Positions 35,308-47,079 of a DNA stretch of 64,000 bases are shown here, in pieces. This DNA is from Lumnitzera littorea (lineage: Eukaryota; Streptophyta; Magnoliopsida; Myrtales; Combretaceae), in NCBI GenBank assembly GCA_024138015.1, contig JAMXBB010000012.1, positions 16,540,634 to 16,604,633 on the forward strand. Direction: 5' to 3'. How positions within the stretch are numbered: the first letter of the stretch is position 1; every line of letters starts with the position of its first letter. Made by a program: the position numbers and the translations under genes. Under the pieces are notes generated by a model. The model saw only the letters and a list, made by a program, of their open reading frames with translations. It was not told where the DNA came from and did no database searches.

Positions 35308-36069
35308 GGTTAGTCATATGTTCATCACAAGTTGTTGAATCCCTTCTAGGTATTGTTTAACTCTATCTACTTAAAGAGTAATGACCAAACACTAATTAAA
35401 TAAATAATAAACACAATAGTTAGATGACCGATTAATCAATAATCAATATCAAATCAAGTCATCAAACCCTAAAGCATACTGAGTTCAATCTCATATCAAA
35501 ATATAAATATATCAATATACAAGACAATAAAAACCACAAAAAAAAGATGGAAAACACTTATAATAAATTTTATGGATATTTTTTATTCTGCCTTACGATA
35601 TTAAATCAACGTATTTTAAAATATCCAAAATTCGGAATGTCCTCTTAATGTGCTAAAAAATACGGCTTTAGTACTCTAAAACTAAAAGAAACATACTGAA
35701 AATAAATAAAACAAATCCATTCGCAATATTCTTCTCTTCGAAAAAACAATGCCAAGCTACTGTTTACTATTTTTCTAAGCTACTGTCTTTGTTGTTCTCC
35801 TCTCTCCCCCGGCTTCGACTAAGTGCTACTGTCCTCTTTTTATTCCTCTCGTAAGCTGCTCTCCTCAGGCCCCTTTCTTTTTTCTCACGAGTATTCTGTT
35901 TTTAGTAAAGTAGGTCCAATGAGGTATGAAGGCCCGCACGTCAGCCTTCTATTGCAATTGACAATTGCGATATCTCTTTTCACGTGAATGCAGTCATCTA
36001 TTCTCTCCTGGACAGTAATCCATGTTAGTGACACAAATTAAAATGAAGTGGGCCTTTATCCAATTGTTA
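35308..36069. other. Unassigned AT-rich DNA right of the gypsy LTR
   Basis: No coding region is found. Read on the minus strand it has a TATA-like GAATAAAAAGAGG (about 35835-35850) followed by a long AT-rich leader ending in CTAACCA at 35307. That would fit the R-U5 end of an LTR in minus orientation, but no partner LTR or target duplication was found. Confidence 0.35.
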
Positions 36070-37690
36070 ATTGCCAAATATAACATATGGTTTACTGCTC
36101 TTGTGTTCGGGTCTGCTGCAATTTAAAGTCCACGGCTGCAGCTGCTGTCATTTGCTCGGTCTTGGAGTGTGCTGTCGTTTGCTATCGCGTGGCCGCCGTT
36201 CGGACAAGAAACTCAACTTGGCTGCTCATATACTAAGTCCACGGCCTGCTTTTGTGGAGTTGCTGCAGGGGCTGCTCGGCATGTGGACAGCAGCTCGGCA
36301 TTTATTGGTTCGATTGGACGTTACTTGGTGCGAGGAGCTGCTACTGTTTTGCTCTGTTTCGGTTCTGCTAGGAACATGCAAGAGTTCAGAACCTGCTGCT
36401 AACTTTTCTCCAATAAGCTGCTAAGAATTGCAGCTGTCACGTGTGCTAAAGATTAGATGCTGCTGTCAAGTATGGAGTTCAGTTGCTTGGTCTCGGCTTT
36501 GGCTATTAAAATTGCAGGTGCTCGGTTTGGCATGCTCCCTGGCGTGTGGGATACTGTTTCATCCATTTGCAACTGTCAGGTGGTGAGCTATTGTAGAAGC
36601 TGCTGCTACACTTTTGATGTGCCGTGGCTGCTGTTGTGTTGATCAATTGCTGCTACGAACTTAAGTTCACGCCTTGCAATAAAACTAATTACAATTCTAG
36701 AAGCTTACCTCGATAATAATAGTAAGATGCATGTTTTCTTCCATGAGTTGAGTCCGAAGTTTAATCGTAGGTGCCTTGGATGTTCTAGTTACCCTCAGTG
36801 GACCAATGCGCTCTTCTCCTGAAGTTTAAATGGAAGATTGGTTCAAGCAGCAGCTGAAGAAGAGTGAGCCGCTGAGTTTGAAGCTTAATAGCTACTCGGC
36901 TTGGACAAGGGCATCGCTTGGCTGGTCTGATGTGAAGTCCCTGCTGCAAATCTGCTAGGATAGCTGCTCTTTGCGCTGCTGGTATTTTCAGCTCAAGGAT
37001 CATGTATACATTGCTCGTTGATGTTGCTGTCCATGATGAAGCTCAATATCCTACAAATTTCATTTTAAGCAAGCTGCTATATTCATCAAATTTCAGTTCT
37101 CTTGTTAGTTAGCATGGGGTGAGCTTAGTTGATGGTTGGGGCTATCGTATTTGTTAACTTCAAAACATGCCGAAATGGAGTGTGGACTGCTCCATACTCC
37201 TCATTGCATCATGTCTGCTGTCTTCAAAAAGAAACACAACCGGAAGCTTAACATTTCAAGCTGACCTGTTCTCTCCAACGTATAAGCTCAACAAATGATA
37301 TTGTCTTGTGTATGTGGACTGTTTTCCTTTCAATACACGGCTGGTGTACTGATTTAGATCTGCTCTTGGGCGTGCATTAATTCACGAGCTGCTGAACTTA
37401 CGTAGCCCACTTACCAAATGCACATAAACTCTGAACAATGGTTTGCTCCTCTTGTCGAGTGCATCAGCTGCTATTAGTGTAGTTGCTGTCTTGATCAGTT
37501 TCAAGTACTGCTCATGTGTTGCAAAACCTTGAAGTCCATAGCTTCGGTGATGCTTTGGCTGCTTGGTGCTGGTGTTGTCCGGCTACTCTGCTCTCGGCTT
37601 GGTCATAAAATCTGCTAGTTAGAGTGCTGTTGTTGCTGTGTATGTGACTGGAGCCTGGAGTTGCTGTTTGGTCTGCTATTGTCTATTAAA
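36070..37690. other. GC-richer GCTGC/CTCGG-rich island, origin unknown
   Basis: This block is much richer in G+C than everything around it and is dominated by GCTGCT, CTCGGC and TTGCTG words. Internal direct repeats are visible, for example AGTCCACGGC near 36127 and 36236. Reading frames (such as 36071-36424, Leu/Cys-rich) have no recognisable domain and no plausible codon pattern. Candidates are the U3 part of a minus-strand LTR, a captured gene fragment, or a non-autonomous element. I cannot decide between them. Confidence 0.5.
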
Positions 37691-38555
37691 ACAAAGTTTG
37701 CTCTTTAGAATTATTCTCTCCTGGAAACAAGAATCGGCAATGAGTATGGCCCACGTCATCAATGTAACAATTGCTAAAGAAGCTAAGAAATTCAATTCAT
37801 CTCTCAAACTAAAGTAAAATGGCATATAGTTTATATGATTAAAAAAAAAAAAAACTGTAAGCATATACATGCCATTTAAGTTCTGTTGATTCGTTTTATC
37901 AATTTTATAAACAACCGATCCTATAACATGTATTTAATTGAATTGTTTACACAATCTATGGTAAAGTTGCACATGAATGCATGAATATATGTGTTATAAG
38001 TGGGGATAAATGTGCAATTTTTGTACATTTATCATTGTTCCAAAGGTTTCTTTTTAAGGAGTAGTTTAATTTTGTGACTCTCGAGTAATTTTACCTTTGA
38101 TTGTTCTTGTACAAAACTATTGATATTTTATGCTTACTAATATAGTGCTCGGTCTAAAAAAAAGACAATAACAAAAAGCATGAATAGCCAAAACCAAAAG
38201 GCATTATTAAAAAAAAAATACAAGTGACAATAATGAAAAATTATAAATAACCAAAATATACCATTACGAAAAGTTGAAACTAATAAAAGGGGAACTGAAT
38301 TGATCAAGTGTCTTTAATACACTTAACAATGCTTAGGAACTTTAATCACTAATGGGCCATTTGCTTCAATTCAAGGTAGCAGTCAAATAATAGAATAGCC
38401 AATCCTTAAATAGTAGTTATTCCTTCTTCTACTTGAAACTTAATTAGGGAATCACTATTGCATGGGAATTTTCAATTCTTTTTCTACAAAGAACAACTAT
38501 TACATTTTAGTGAATGGTATTCTTCGTTCATTTTAGATACAGATATCATTTAATG
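37691..38555. other. AT-rich intergenic DNA
   Basis: It contains A-runs (for example about 37840-37853) and no gene. ATTCTCTCCTGGA near 37712 repeats a stretch at about 36000, suggesting it belongs with the island to its left. Confidence 0.4.
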
Positions 38556-39365
38556 ATTACATAACAATTGCCACTGCCACCATTATTACAATCATACTAC
38601 CATCATTATACTATATTTACATGATTACTAGTACCTTTGCATCATTATCATCATCATTATTGATTACCATCACCTTCATTGTTATAACCACCATCTCACC
38701 ACTATCACCAGCATTAGCACCACTATCACTACTTTCATTGTTGTCCCATCACCACTAGTTATCACTAACCTAATGCCCCATATCACCACCTTAAGATGAC
38801 TACTATAGATGCTTTCACCATCATTTTTATTCCTATACCACTATCACCACTATAATATTATCACCATCATTGTGCTACTACTTTTGCGATTATTACATTA
38901 TTGCAACCTTCACCTCTCTTGCCATCATCATCTCCATTACATCTACAACCTCACACTAGCATCGATATTAATGTATCACCACTACTTTTACAACCTCCAC
39001 ACTATAAATTGATCCTTACACCACTAAAACCACCACCGTCATCAACAATAGCACCAACACAATAGCATAAACATCACTATCACTATTGTTGTAGCAATGG
39101 TAGTGATTCAATGATGGCGGTAATGGTGAAAGTAGTGTTGATGGCAGTGATTTAATGATGATATAGTATTGGTGGTGGTATAGTAATAATAGTTGTAATG
39201 TTGGTATAGTGAGGGCAACGATCGTATTAGTATGGGTTGTAGTGGTAGTGTTGTTATTTCATTATGGTTAGGTGGTAGTAATAGTAATGGGACATAGGTA
39301 GTGATGTGATCATAGTGGTATGGAGTGGTGGAGATGATGATAATGACAATAGTAGTACTTTAAAT
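38556..39365. repeat. Foldback: CAY-rich arm followed by RTG-rich arm
   Basis: From about 38560 to 39075 the plus strand is made of CAC, CAT, ATC and ACT words (TCATCATCATTATTG, ACCACTATCACCAGC). At about 39085 it switches abruptly to the complementary words GTAGTG, GATGG and GGTGGT until about 39360. ATCACTATTG...CAATGGTAGTGAT around 39075-39110 can pair across the switch. The two arms are complementary in composition, and roughly in sequence, so single strands could form a large imperfect hairpin. The Tyr/His/Leu-rich frame at 38809-39012 is an artefact. Confidence 0.65.
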
Positions 39366-39738
39366 CAAATATGATTGTATTGGCATTTTCATTCTATTAT
39401 CAACTCTAGAATGCAACATAATATATGATGTAAACAACTAAATACTTATTCCCCACAATAGAAATATAATGAAAGTAAATGATGGAATATATACTATTTA
39501 ATTGTTAAGGTACTAATAGTTACTCGAATGGAATAAATTTTTCTACTTTATATATTTTCCATTCCTAAAAGTAAGGGATCTTAAAGCTTAGAGGTGGTTG
39601 CATAAATTGAAGATGTGTCCACCTAGACTAATTGTGCTTATGAACTTAGGTAACGTTTGGTTGTAAGAACCGAACTGAATAGAGAGAACTATACAGGATA
39701 AGTATAAGGAGTATTAGACAGTACAAGTCTGTTATAAT

Positions 39739-40017
39739 ATGTTTGGTTTATATAGTACTAGATGCAAAATTTATATTAAAAAATTAATTATTTATATTAT
39801 AAAATAAATAATTTTTGTAATGTTTAATAAAAATAATATTTATTAACTTAATATTATAACATGAAGGAATATTTTTTGAAATGCAAAATATTTTTTATTT
39901 TTATCCAATAAATTTCATTTTTGTATCGAGGTTTGTATAAAACAAAATTTAGGCATTTTGTCTAATTCATCGATCTAATTTTTATCTCTTCACCAAGCAA
40001 ATTTAAAAACCAAACAT
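39739..40017. mobile_element. MITE-like element, weak
   Basis: ATGTTTGGTTT at about 39739 is matched inverted by AAACCAAACAT at about 40006-40017, enclosing some 280 bp of very AT-rich DNA. Size and ends suit a small MITE. No clear target duplication was found. Confidence 0.4.
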
Positions 40018-40310
40018 GATACAAATTTTTTTGTCTACCACGAAAATTCCGTAACGATATACTACCTTAAAGTCTCTAGGCACATGGGTTCTAAGCTCAT
40101 TTCATAAACTTTAACACCTTAAGTTCTTGGTTTTTACCTGATTTGTTGTAATCTATTAATATGAATATTGATTTTCTAATGGAATGAATTAAATTTAAGC
40201 CTCTTCCTCTCCAAGTTGTAATGTAGTTAGCCAAAAAAGTTATTGGTTTCTCATGAGCCCGAGTGACTAAGGGCTTTGTATTTCATTAGCTTGACCTAGT
40301 TAGCACATCT

Positions 40311-41116
40311 TTACAGTCTATTTGGTAAATATTAGAAGAGATGAAATAAGTAGAAATCAAAAGAAAAAAAAAAAGAGTGGAAATGAAAAGACAAGAAAAG
40401 AAATGTTATGTCAATGTTGTTTTTGGATATTTAACACTATGTTTGGTAATTTTTGACAAAAGAAAAATCGGTGGAAAGGTGTCAAAAAGAAAAGAAAAGA
40501 GTGGAAATAGAATGAATTGTAATTTTTATTTTGTATTTGATAATATATAAAGGAAATGAAGGGAAATAGAATTAGTATTTTATAAAACTATCTATACTTT
40601 CTTATTAATAATTATTGTTATAAAGAAAAGAACAATTTTGTAATTATAATTTGTTTCTATCCATTTCTACTCATTTCTCTTCAATTTTGTAGAGAAAAAT
40701 AATTGCCTATAAAGTGTAAATATTTCCACTGCTTTCCATATTTTTCTATCAATTTTCTTTCTTACAAAACATAATATTTCTACCCATTTCCTTCCTTTTC
40801 TTTCCATTCCTACCATTTTCCATCCATCCAAACACAGTATAAGAAGGAAATGGAAGGGAATGAGTCATGTAATAGATGATATTACACTTGTTCTTATTTA
40901 ACAAACTTAGATAATAAGGGTATTTTGTAACTTCAAATAATTTTTGCCCATTTCCATCTCAAATTTTGACAGCAAGATTATGGCTCCAAAATTGAAAAAT
41001 TTTCCGATGATTTCCATTCATTTCTTTAAATCTTCACATCTACTTTAAATTATCAAACACATTTTCCCCACTCATTTTCATTGTTTTTCTTAATTTCTAT
41101 TGATCCAAAAACAGTC
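40311..41116. mobile_element. Outer MITE-like element, interrupted
   Basis: The left end AGTCTATTTGGTAAAT...AGTAGAAATCAAAAGAAAAA is matched inverted by the right end TTTTTCTTAATTTCTATTGATCCAAAAACAGTCT. A second pair of inverted ends lies inside it. It has no coding content. The family cannot be named. Confidence 0.5.
40434..40846. mobile_element. Inner MITE-like element nested in the previous one
   Basis: CTATGTTTGGTAATTTT at the left and CCATCCATCCAAACACAGTAT at the right form imperfect inverted ends around about 410 bp. The body is made of GGAAATGAAGGGAAAT on one side and CCATTTCCTTCCTTTTC on the other, so it folds back on itself. The surrounding DNA continues the outer element's sequence. 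Confidence 0.5.
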
Positions 41117-41269
41117 TAAATTTATTAAATCATGGTTTGAGAACGAGAGTTCGATGTCATTACATAGTCAAATGCGAGAATAGTTTTAACTTTATTAAAT
41201 TAGATATTTAATAATATCCAATTAAATATAAATAACAGCATTTTAGAAACTGTTTACTATTACTAATCT

Positions 41270-41278
41270 TCTATATAT
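41270..41278 (+). promoter_or_regulatory. Possible TATA box of the U-box gene
   Basis: TATATATAA lies about 410 bases before the first ATG of the U-box gene, just right of the MITE cluster. The leader between them holds several short upstream ATG frames without recognisable products. The transcription start cannot be fixed from sequence. Confidence 0.35.
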
Positions 41279-41689
41279 AATTGCGGTCGACTCAATTACT
41301 CATCCATGTATTTGATGTAAAATCACTTATTGGGAAATTTTTTGTTTTTTTCTCCCAATTAGGGAATCCCAATGCATGCACCAGTGTTCTTATCAAAAGT
41401 CTAAATGCATATGACAACAGATATCGTTACATGGTTACATGGATATAACTGCCATTCGAAAACATTCTATATTGAGTTCTCAAGACACCACAAAATGCAT
41501 GCAATCCACCGAAAAGCGCGTCAAGGCGTTGCTCTCACAAAGAATCAAACATCATCAACAACTTATGCAGAAACTAGGATTAGGGTTTCTTAAGCTTCGT
41601 ATGTCTTGTGAAAAACAAATGTGAGATTCATTTGGCTTGAAGGGACTTTTAGGGTTTTGCATGCATTGGGGCCTTTCTAAGGTTGGCAA

Positions 41690-44600
41690 ATGGTTATGGA
41701 CGGCGTCGAGAGAGAAGAAGTCGGTGAAGAAGAGAACAGCAATGTTTTGGACGGATCAGAAACTTCAGATGAGAAAACTGACGTGCTCCAAGAGATCATG
41801 GGAGCTATCGAATCCGTTGCGCAGCTCGGAGATTACAGAAGAACACAGAGAAAAGAATGTTATAGCGTTGTTAGAAGATTGAAGCTCTTATTGCCTTTAA
41901 TCGAAGAAATCCGAGACCTTGAAGAACCATTATCCGAGTCGGCTATTGCTTCATTAAGGAATTTGAAGTCGGCTCTTTGCTGGTCAAAGAAGTTGCTGAA
42001 ACTTTGTAATGAGGGAAGCAAGATATATCTGGTAGTCGGCGTTTGAACTTGATTTTTGTTTCGCGGAAAATGATTTCCATTTTTTAAAATGCTCGATACG
42101 ATTCAGTATCACACTGAAAGCAATCTTATTAATTTTAGCGGGTTTGATGACAAAATAATCAAGAGAACCTGATCTTTAATTTATTATGAAAGAGGATTAA
42201 AAATTTTCTTTTAGACATCCTCATTTTAATGAGAAAGGAATTTTGAATCAATCAACATATCTTCCATTATCGAATCGGAAAAACATGTTCAATGCAATAA
42301 AAACAATATATGTACATTGAATATTTCTCACTGATTTATTTGAATATATAATTGAAAAATGCAATCGTCGATCCTCTGTTTTATAAAATTGTGGAAAATT
42401 TTCTAATTTTTGATATGTCTTGATTAGGCTATAGAGAGCGAAGCTATCAAGGTGAGATTCCATAAGGTTTTCGAAAAGTTAACTGTAGCTATAGATGGTC
42501 TACCTTTTGAAGAACTTGGTATCTCAGATGAAGTAAACGAACAGGTAAAGATAACGTTAATTTTCTGTTCTTCTTCTCTCTCAAATCCTTAAGGTTGACG
42601 AAATGAGTGTAATTATGTGCTTGTGTGTGTGTATATAGAGATCATGTGTTCATCTTTTTGATGAATTCAGTTTCTACATGGATTTTTCCTTTTTCTTTTC
42701 TGTCCAAAAGGGTCATAAATTTCTGACGACTTCTCAATGAATATCAGCTAGAGCTAATGCAAGCGCAACTAAAGAGAGCAAAGAGAAGAACAGATACACA
42801 GGACATTGAGCTAGCAATGGATATGATGGTGGTGTGTTCAAATAAGGATGGCAGAAACGCGGACAGTGCAATCGTAGAGCGACTAGCTAAGAAATTGGAT
42901 CTTCATACAGCTGAGGATTTGAAGAATGAAACTCTAGCTATAAGGAAGCTTGTTAAAGATAAAGGAGGACCAAGTGCAGAGAGTACGGAGCAAATAATCG
43001 ATCTCCTAAACAAATTCAAGCAAATAAATGGTGTTGAAATTACCAATGTGCTTGAGGATCCTTCAGTGCCTTCTAAAACGCTATCAAAATTACCGTCTTT
43101 GGTGATCCCTCATGAGTTCCTCTGTCCAATCACACTCGACATAATGACGGATCCTGTTATTGTCGCAACTGGACAGGTGATCATACTTCTGCAATCTGTG
43201 TACTGAGTTTTCATAAGTAGAATTGTACTTGTGTTGATTCTTGGCATTTAGAAACGAAGCAGGGATAGATAATGAAGATGCATCGGAACTATCATGTCTT
43301 TTATATTAGTCTCTGCCCTTTATGTTTCTCCTGTTTTATCAATAATTCGTGAAAGAAACAACCACTGGAAACTTCTTATCCAACGTGTTGCATGGTAATT
43401 TGTTGCCATTCGAAGGAGTTTCCCAAAAAAAAGGTGATATTACACCACATTCTTAGACATTTTATCTCTACAGAAAGCACAATTACTACCCTAGCATTCC
43501 AACCATCTAGGCCTTGTTTGGTTTACTTCATGAAACTGAATTCCATATAATCCAATTGACTATTGCTATTAGTTGGAGTTTCATGAAATAGGCGGTGACT
43601 GGATGAAAAAATGAGACATAATAGCTTCTGATTCCATGGAATTTTATTCCTCCGTTAGTAATCAAGATTCCAAGGGATTGGGGGTCATGAGTGTATATTT
43701 TTTGATCTCACACCTATATTCTCACCAAGATCCTGTTTAAGATGATCGGAGAATAGATTTTATGGAACTTTATTCCAAGGAATGAACCCGACGGGGTCTA
43801 TCATTGCCATATTTATGTAACAAGAAGGACATGGCTCTATGGAAGCTGATTTATTTTGTGATCGTTTCATATTGTTAAAGACTTATGAAAGGGAAAGCAT
43901 CCAGAAGTGGTTGGATACAAATCACCGGACATGCCCGAAAACCAGGCAAACACTAGCTCACCTGTCACTGGCACCAAACTATGCCCTCAAGAACCTTATT
44001 ATACAGTGGTGCGAGAAGAACAACTTCACTCTCCCGAAGAAAGATTCTCCCTCACAGCCAGATGCCTCAATTCCAGAGCAGAAGGAGCAAATCCAGTCCC
44101 TTGTGAAAACAATGACTTTCAGTCACTTAGAAGAGCAGAGGAAAGCTGTCAAAAAGGTACGTTTGCTCTCAAAGGAAAGTCCTGAGAACAGAGTTATGAT
44201 CGCCGAATGTGGAGGAATTCCACCATTAGTACATCTCTTGTCCTATCCAGATTCTAAAATTCAAGAGCATGCCGTGACTGCATTGTTGAACTTATCGATT
44301 GATGAAGCTAACAAGAGACTCATAGCTAGGGAAGGTGCTATTCCTGCTATAATCGAAGTACTTCGTAATGGAACTACTGAGGCCAGAGAAAATTCTGCAG
44401 CCGCTTTGTTTAGTCTGTCAATGGTTGATGAAAATAAAATTACGGTGGGGCTATCAGGTGGCATTCCACCACTAGTAGACTTGTTGAAGAAAGGGACAGT
44501 TAGAGGCAAGAAAGATGCAGCCACCGCATTGTTTAATCTATCGTTGAATATAGCAAACAAGGCCAGGGCTATCGATGCTGGCATTGTGTCACCCGTGCTT

Positions 44601-44936
44601 CAGTTGCTTAAGGATCGAAATTTAGGAATGATTGATGAAGCGCTATCCATCTTATTGCTGCTTGCTTCTCATCCTAGCGGTCGCCAAGAGATTGGGCAGC
44701 TTTCATTTATTGAAACTCTAGTTGAATTCATAAAAGATGGGACTCCAAAGAACAAAGAGTGTGCAACGTCGGTTCTTCTTGAGTTGGGGATACACAATTC
44801 GTCTTGCTTGCTGGCTGCACTTCAATTTGGTGTGCATGAACATTTGGTGGAGCTCACAAGGACTGGAACTAGTAGAGCACAGAGGAAAGCAAATGCGGTG
44901 CTACAGAAAATGAGCAAAAGCGAACAGATTCCTTGA
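41690..44936 (+). CDS. PUB15: U-box E3 ubiquitin ligase with ARM repeats, PUB15-like
   Basis: This is the only intact protein gene in the window. Exons are 41690-42031, 42428-42544, 42748-43176 and 43881-44936, all joined in phase 0 with GT-AG introns, giving 647 residues. The U-box N-terminal domain fills exons 1-3. The U-box begins at about residue 273 (IPHEFLCPITLDIMTDPVI) and is split by intron 3 after TGQ, continuing as TYERESIQKWL...CPKTRQTL. ARM repeats fill the rest (GGIPPLVHLL, HAVTALLNLSID, AREGAIPAIIEVL, KKDAATALFNLSL). U-box proteins take ubiquitin from an E2 and pass it to bound substrates. The ATG at 41690 is first in frame after a TAA a few codons upstream; Met at 41696 could also start. 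Length and the C-terminus (MSKSEQIP) resemble PUB15, though a PUB10/11/13/14 relative cannot be fully excluded. Confidence 0.93.
43510..43797. mobile_element. MITE in intron 3 of the U-box gene
   Basis: This 288-bp element starts GGCCTTGTTTGGTTTACTTC and ends ATGAACCCGACGGGGT, imperfect inverted repeats of the GGCCCCGTTTGGTTC type common in plant MITEs. CTA flanks it on both sides (43507-43509 and 43798-43800). A 3-bp duplication would fit a Harbinger/Tourist-like element. It lies wholly between the donor (43177) and acceptor (43880), so it need not disturb the protein. Confidence 0.7.
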
Positions 44937-45247
44937 GGTCTTTTTGGACTTACATGGACATGGTTCCATGGTTGGCGGGATCAAAGATACTTGTTAATAC
45001 TGATTTATCAGGATGCATTAATAATTGTAAGAAAATCAATATGATTACAGGATATTCTTTTATTCAAAGTATAATATCTATTGTATGTTACTCTGTCTAT
45101 ATCATTTTTAGATTTAGATATAGGTGTCTAACTTCTATAATTTGCGATTTTTGCAGTAAAGAGGTAACTCAATTCTCAATGATTGCCTTTAATTGAGCTA
45201 CCGAGTTTTTAAATTTGAAAACCTATATTCTATTCTTAACTCGGTTC

Positions 45248-45253
45248 AATAAA
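45248..45253 (+). terminator. Possible polyadenylation signal of the U-box gene
   Basis: AATAAA lies about 310 bases after the TGA stop, within AT-rich DNA. It is the first canonical hexamer I see downstream, but plant signals are loose, so the cleavage site is uncertain. Confidence 0.35.
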
Positions 45254-46937
45254 CAAGTATACTTATTGTTTATTAGCACGGATGAATATAGAGCCGTCTC
45301 CATTGGAAACGGATACAAACACTAGTACTAATTAATCTTTCTATTATCTAGCAACCCAATTTATCAATTGATTAAGTACTAAAACATCTAATTTGCTAAC
45401 TAAACTACATTAATCTACACACAAATTTCATCTAACACAATGACTACAAAAACAATTAACAATTCCACACTCATCATGCAGATTTGCTTTATCACATAGC
45501 ATGATGTCACCTTTGATTTAATCCTAATGATTGTTATTTGCAAAGAATTATTAGTTTGTAAGCATTTTTCTTAAAATTACTTACTCCTAACTTTAGTTGT
45601 ATCTATTAGAATCTCTTCTGAATTAATAACCAATTAGAATCGCATTAACATCATAATAACTTATTAATTTCCCTAAACATGCAACAACTTTTCTAATAAT
45701 ATCTTCATTATCAGGAGTAAGTGTTTCAACAAATTAGATCTATTCAATAGAATTGTCTCTCGACATATTCTATCAAAATATGTTCTTAGTTAATGTCATA
45801 CACTATATTATATTTAGATTTATATACTTCAATTCACTGGAAATAATAAAAATCTAGAAATCACTAATTCACACGTTTATTCATGCCGAGTTGATGTAGC
45901 AAATCCTAGATTACTACTCTTACATGATGAAATGATAATACATATCAACAAAATTGATAAATAATAAGAAATACAACATAAGATCAGTAGAAGAATAAAA
46001 ACCTTTTTCAGATCCACTATAGAAATCTTTATGATGCACAAATAATGAATTCCTATCGTCTCTTTAAGTAATTCTAGAAAAAGTACGATATAATATTCAG
46101 AAAATATAAAAAAATATAATGGGTACAACTTGTGTGAACAGATATGTTTATGGTTAATGTCTAGAACAAAAAGGTTTAAGATGTCTAAACTAATGAATCC
46201 GATTTGATCTGATGTCATGTGATGTGATGCTTGAAAATTGTAAGTGCATTTATATTCTTTTTGTTAAAAGGTTCAAAATCCATCATTTCAAGACACTCCA
46301 CGGAGTTTAGACCAGTTAAATGCATCGATTCATGTAAAAAAGTTAAATAAGAATAATCATGTCTACTCTTATTATATCGATGATTCGGGGCATGATCGTC
46401 TCGGGAAAGGAATCATCTTCACCCAATACAGTCGTGATGTATGATGTTATCGCCTCATCACAAACATTTCATCTCCTCATGTTCGTGATAGAGAGAGTGA
46501 CTAAACTTCTTATGCACTATCATAACCATGATTAGTAGGTAGATAACAACTTCACAATTAATTACGCATGTGATTGAAGGCATAACCAATGCTGAGCTTT
46601 CAAATCTTCTTTGATCACGCCATCTATCACGAATGTGATAAATCTAAATCTCATTATTCTTATAGAATTTTATCTCCTTACGCTAGAATTATCTAAAATT
46701 GATATATTATACAATTAAGTATGCAGAACTTGAGAAATAAACATAGTTATGACCCATTTTTTTGATAAATTGCCTAAAGAATGTAGAGTAATTTATTTCT
46801 ATCACTCAACAAGTAATGGATATTATGCGGTTGATTGGTGAAAGACAAAGAAAAACATTCATTTCTCTAGTTTCTAGTCTGTCTTTGTACATCAGATCTT
46901 TTACAACAGAGCGACCCTAATGTAAATCTTGTAGCCA
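45254..46937. other. AT-rich intergenic DNA
   Basis: No gene or transposon protein is recognised. The minus-strand frame at 45877-46218 is hydrophobic and Ile/Leu-rich, as expected from AT-rich DNA, and has no known domain. Confidence 0.4.
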
Positions 46938-46951
46938 TGGTGCCGATACCA
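46938..46951 (-). promoter_or_regulatory. Copia-like primer site, minus strand, weak
   Basis: On the minus strand TTGACA is followed by TGGTATCGGCACCATGGC, close to the copia arrangement of LTR end, TGGTATCAGAGC primer site and gag ATG. Five core bases differ or are shifted. No gag follows beyond a few codons. Confidence 0.3.
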
Positions 46952-47079
46952 TGTCAACTTCTCAATTGGTTTTGGTTTTGGTAGTTATTATTGCTATTTT
47001 GATTATGAGTGTAAGGGTCACACAGACGTAGCACAAGATCGTATTAAATAACGTAAAATATGAAAGTATAGAAATGCCC

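Noticed and set aside
36071..36642. Leu/Cys-rich ORFs in the GCTGC-rich island
   Set aside because: Composition explains them; several frames are equally open and none has a known motif.
38809..39012. Tyr/His-rich ORF
   Set aside because: Product of CAY-rich repeat DNA.
41405..41882. Three plus-strand ORFs overlapping the start of the U-box gene
   Set aside because: They lie in the leader or in other frames of exon 1; no domain, and the 41690 frame matches the family.
44261..44584. 107-codon minus-strand ORF
   Set aside because: Antisense shadow of the ARM-repeat exon of the U-box gene.
45877..46218. 113-codon hydrophobic minus-strand ORF
   Set aside because: Ile/Leu-rich as expected from AT-rich DNA; no recognisable family.
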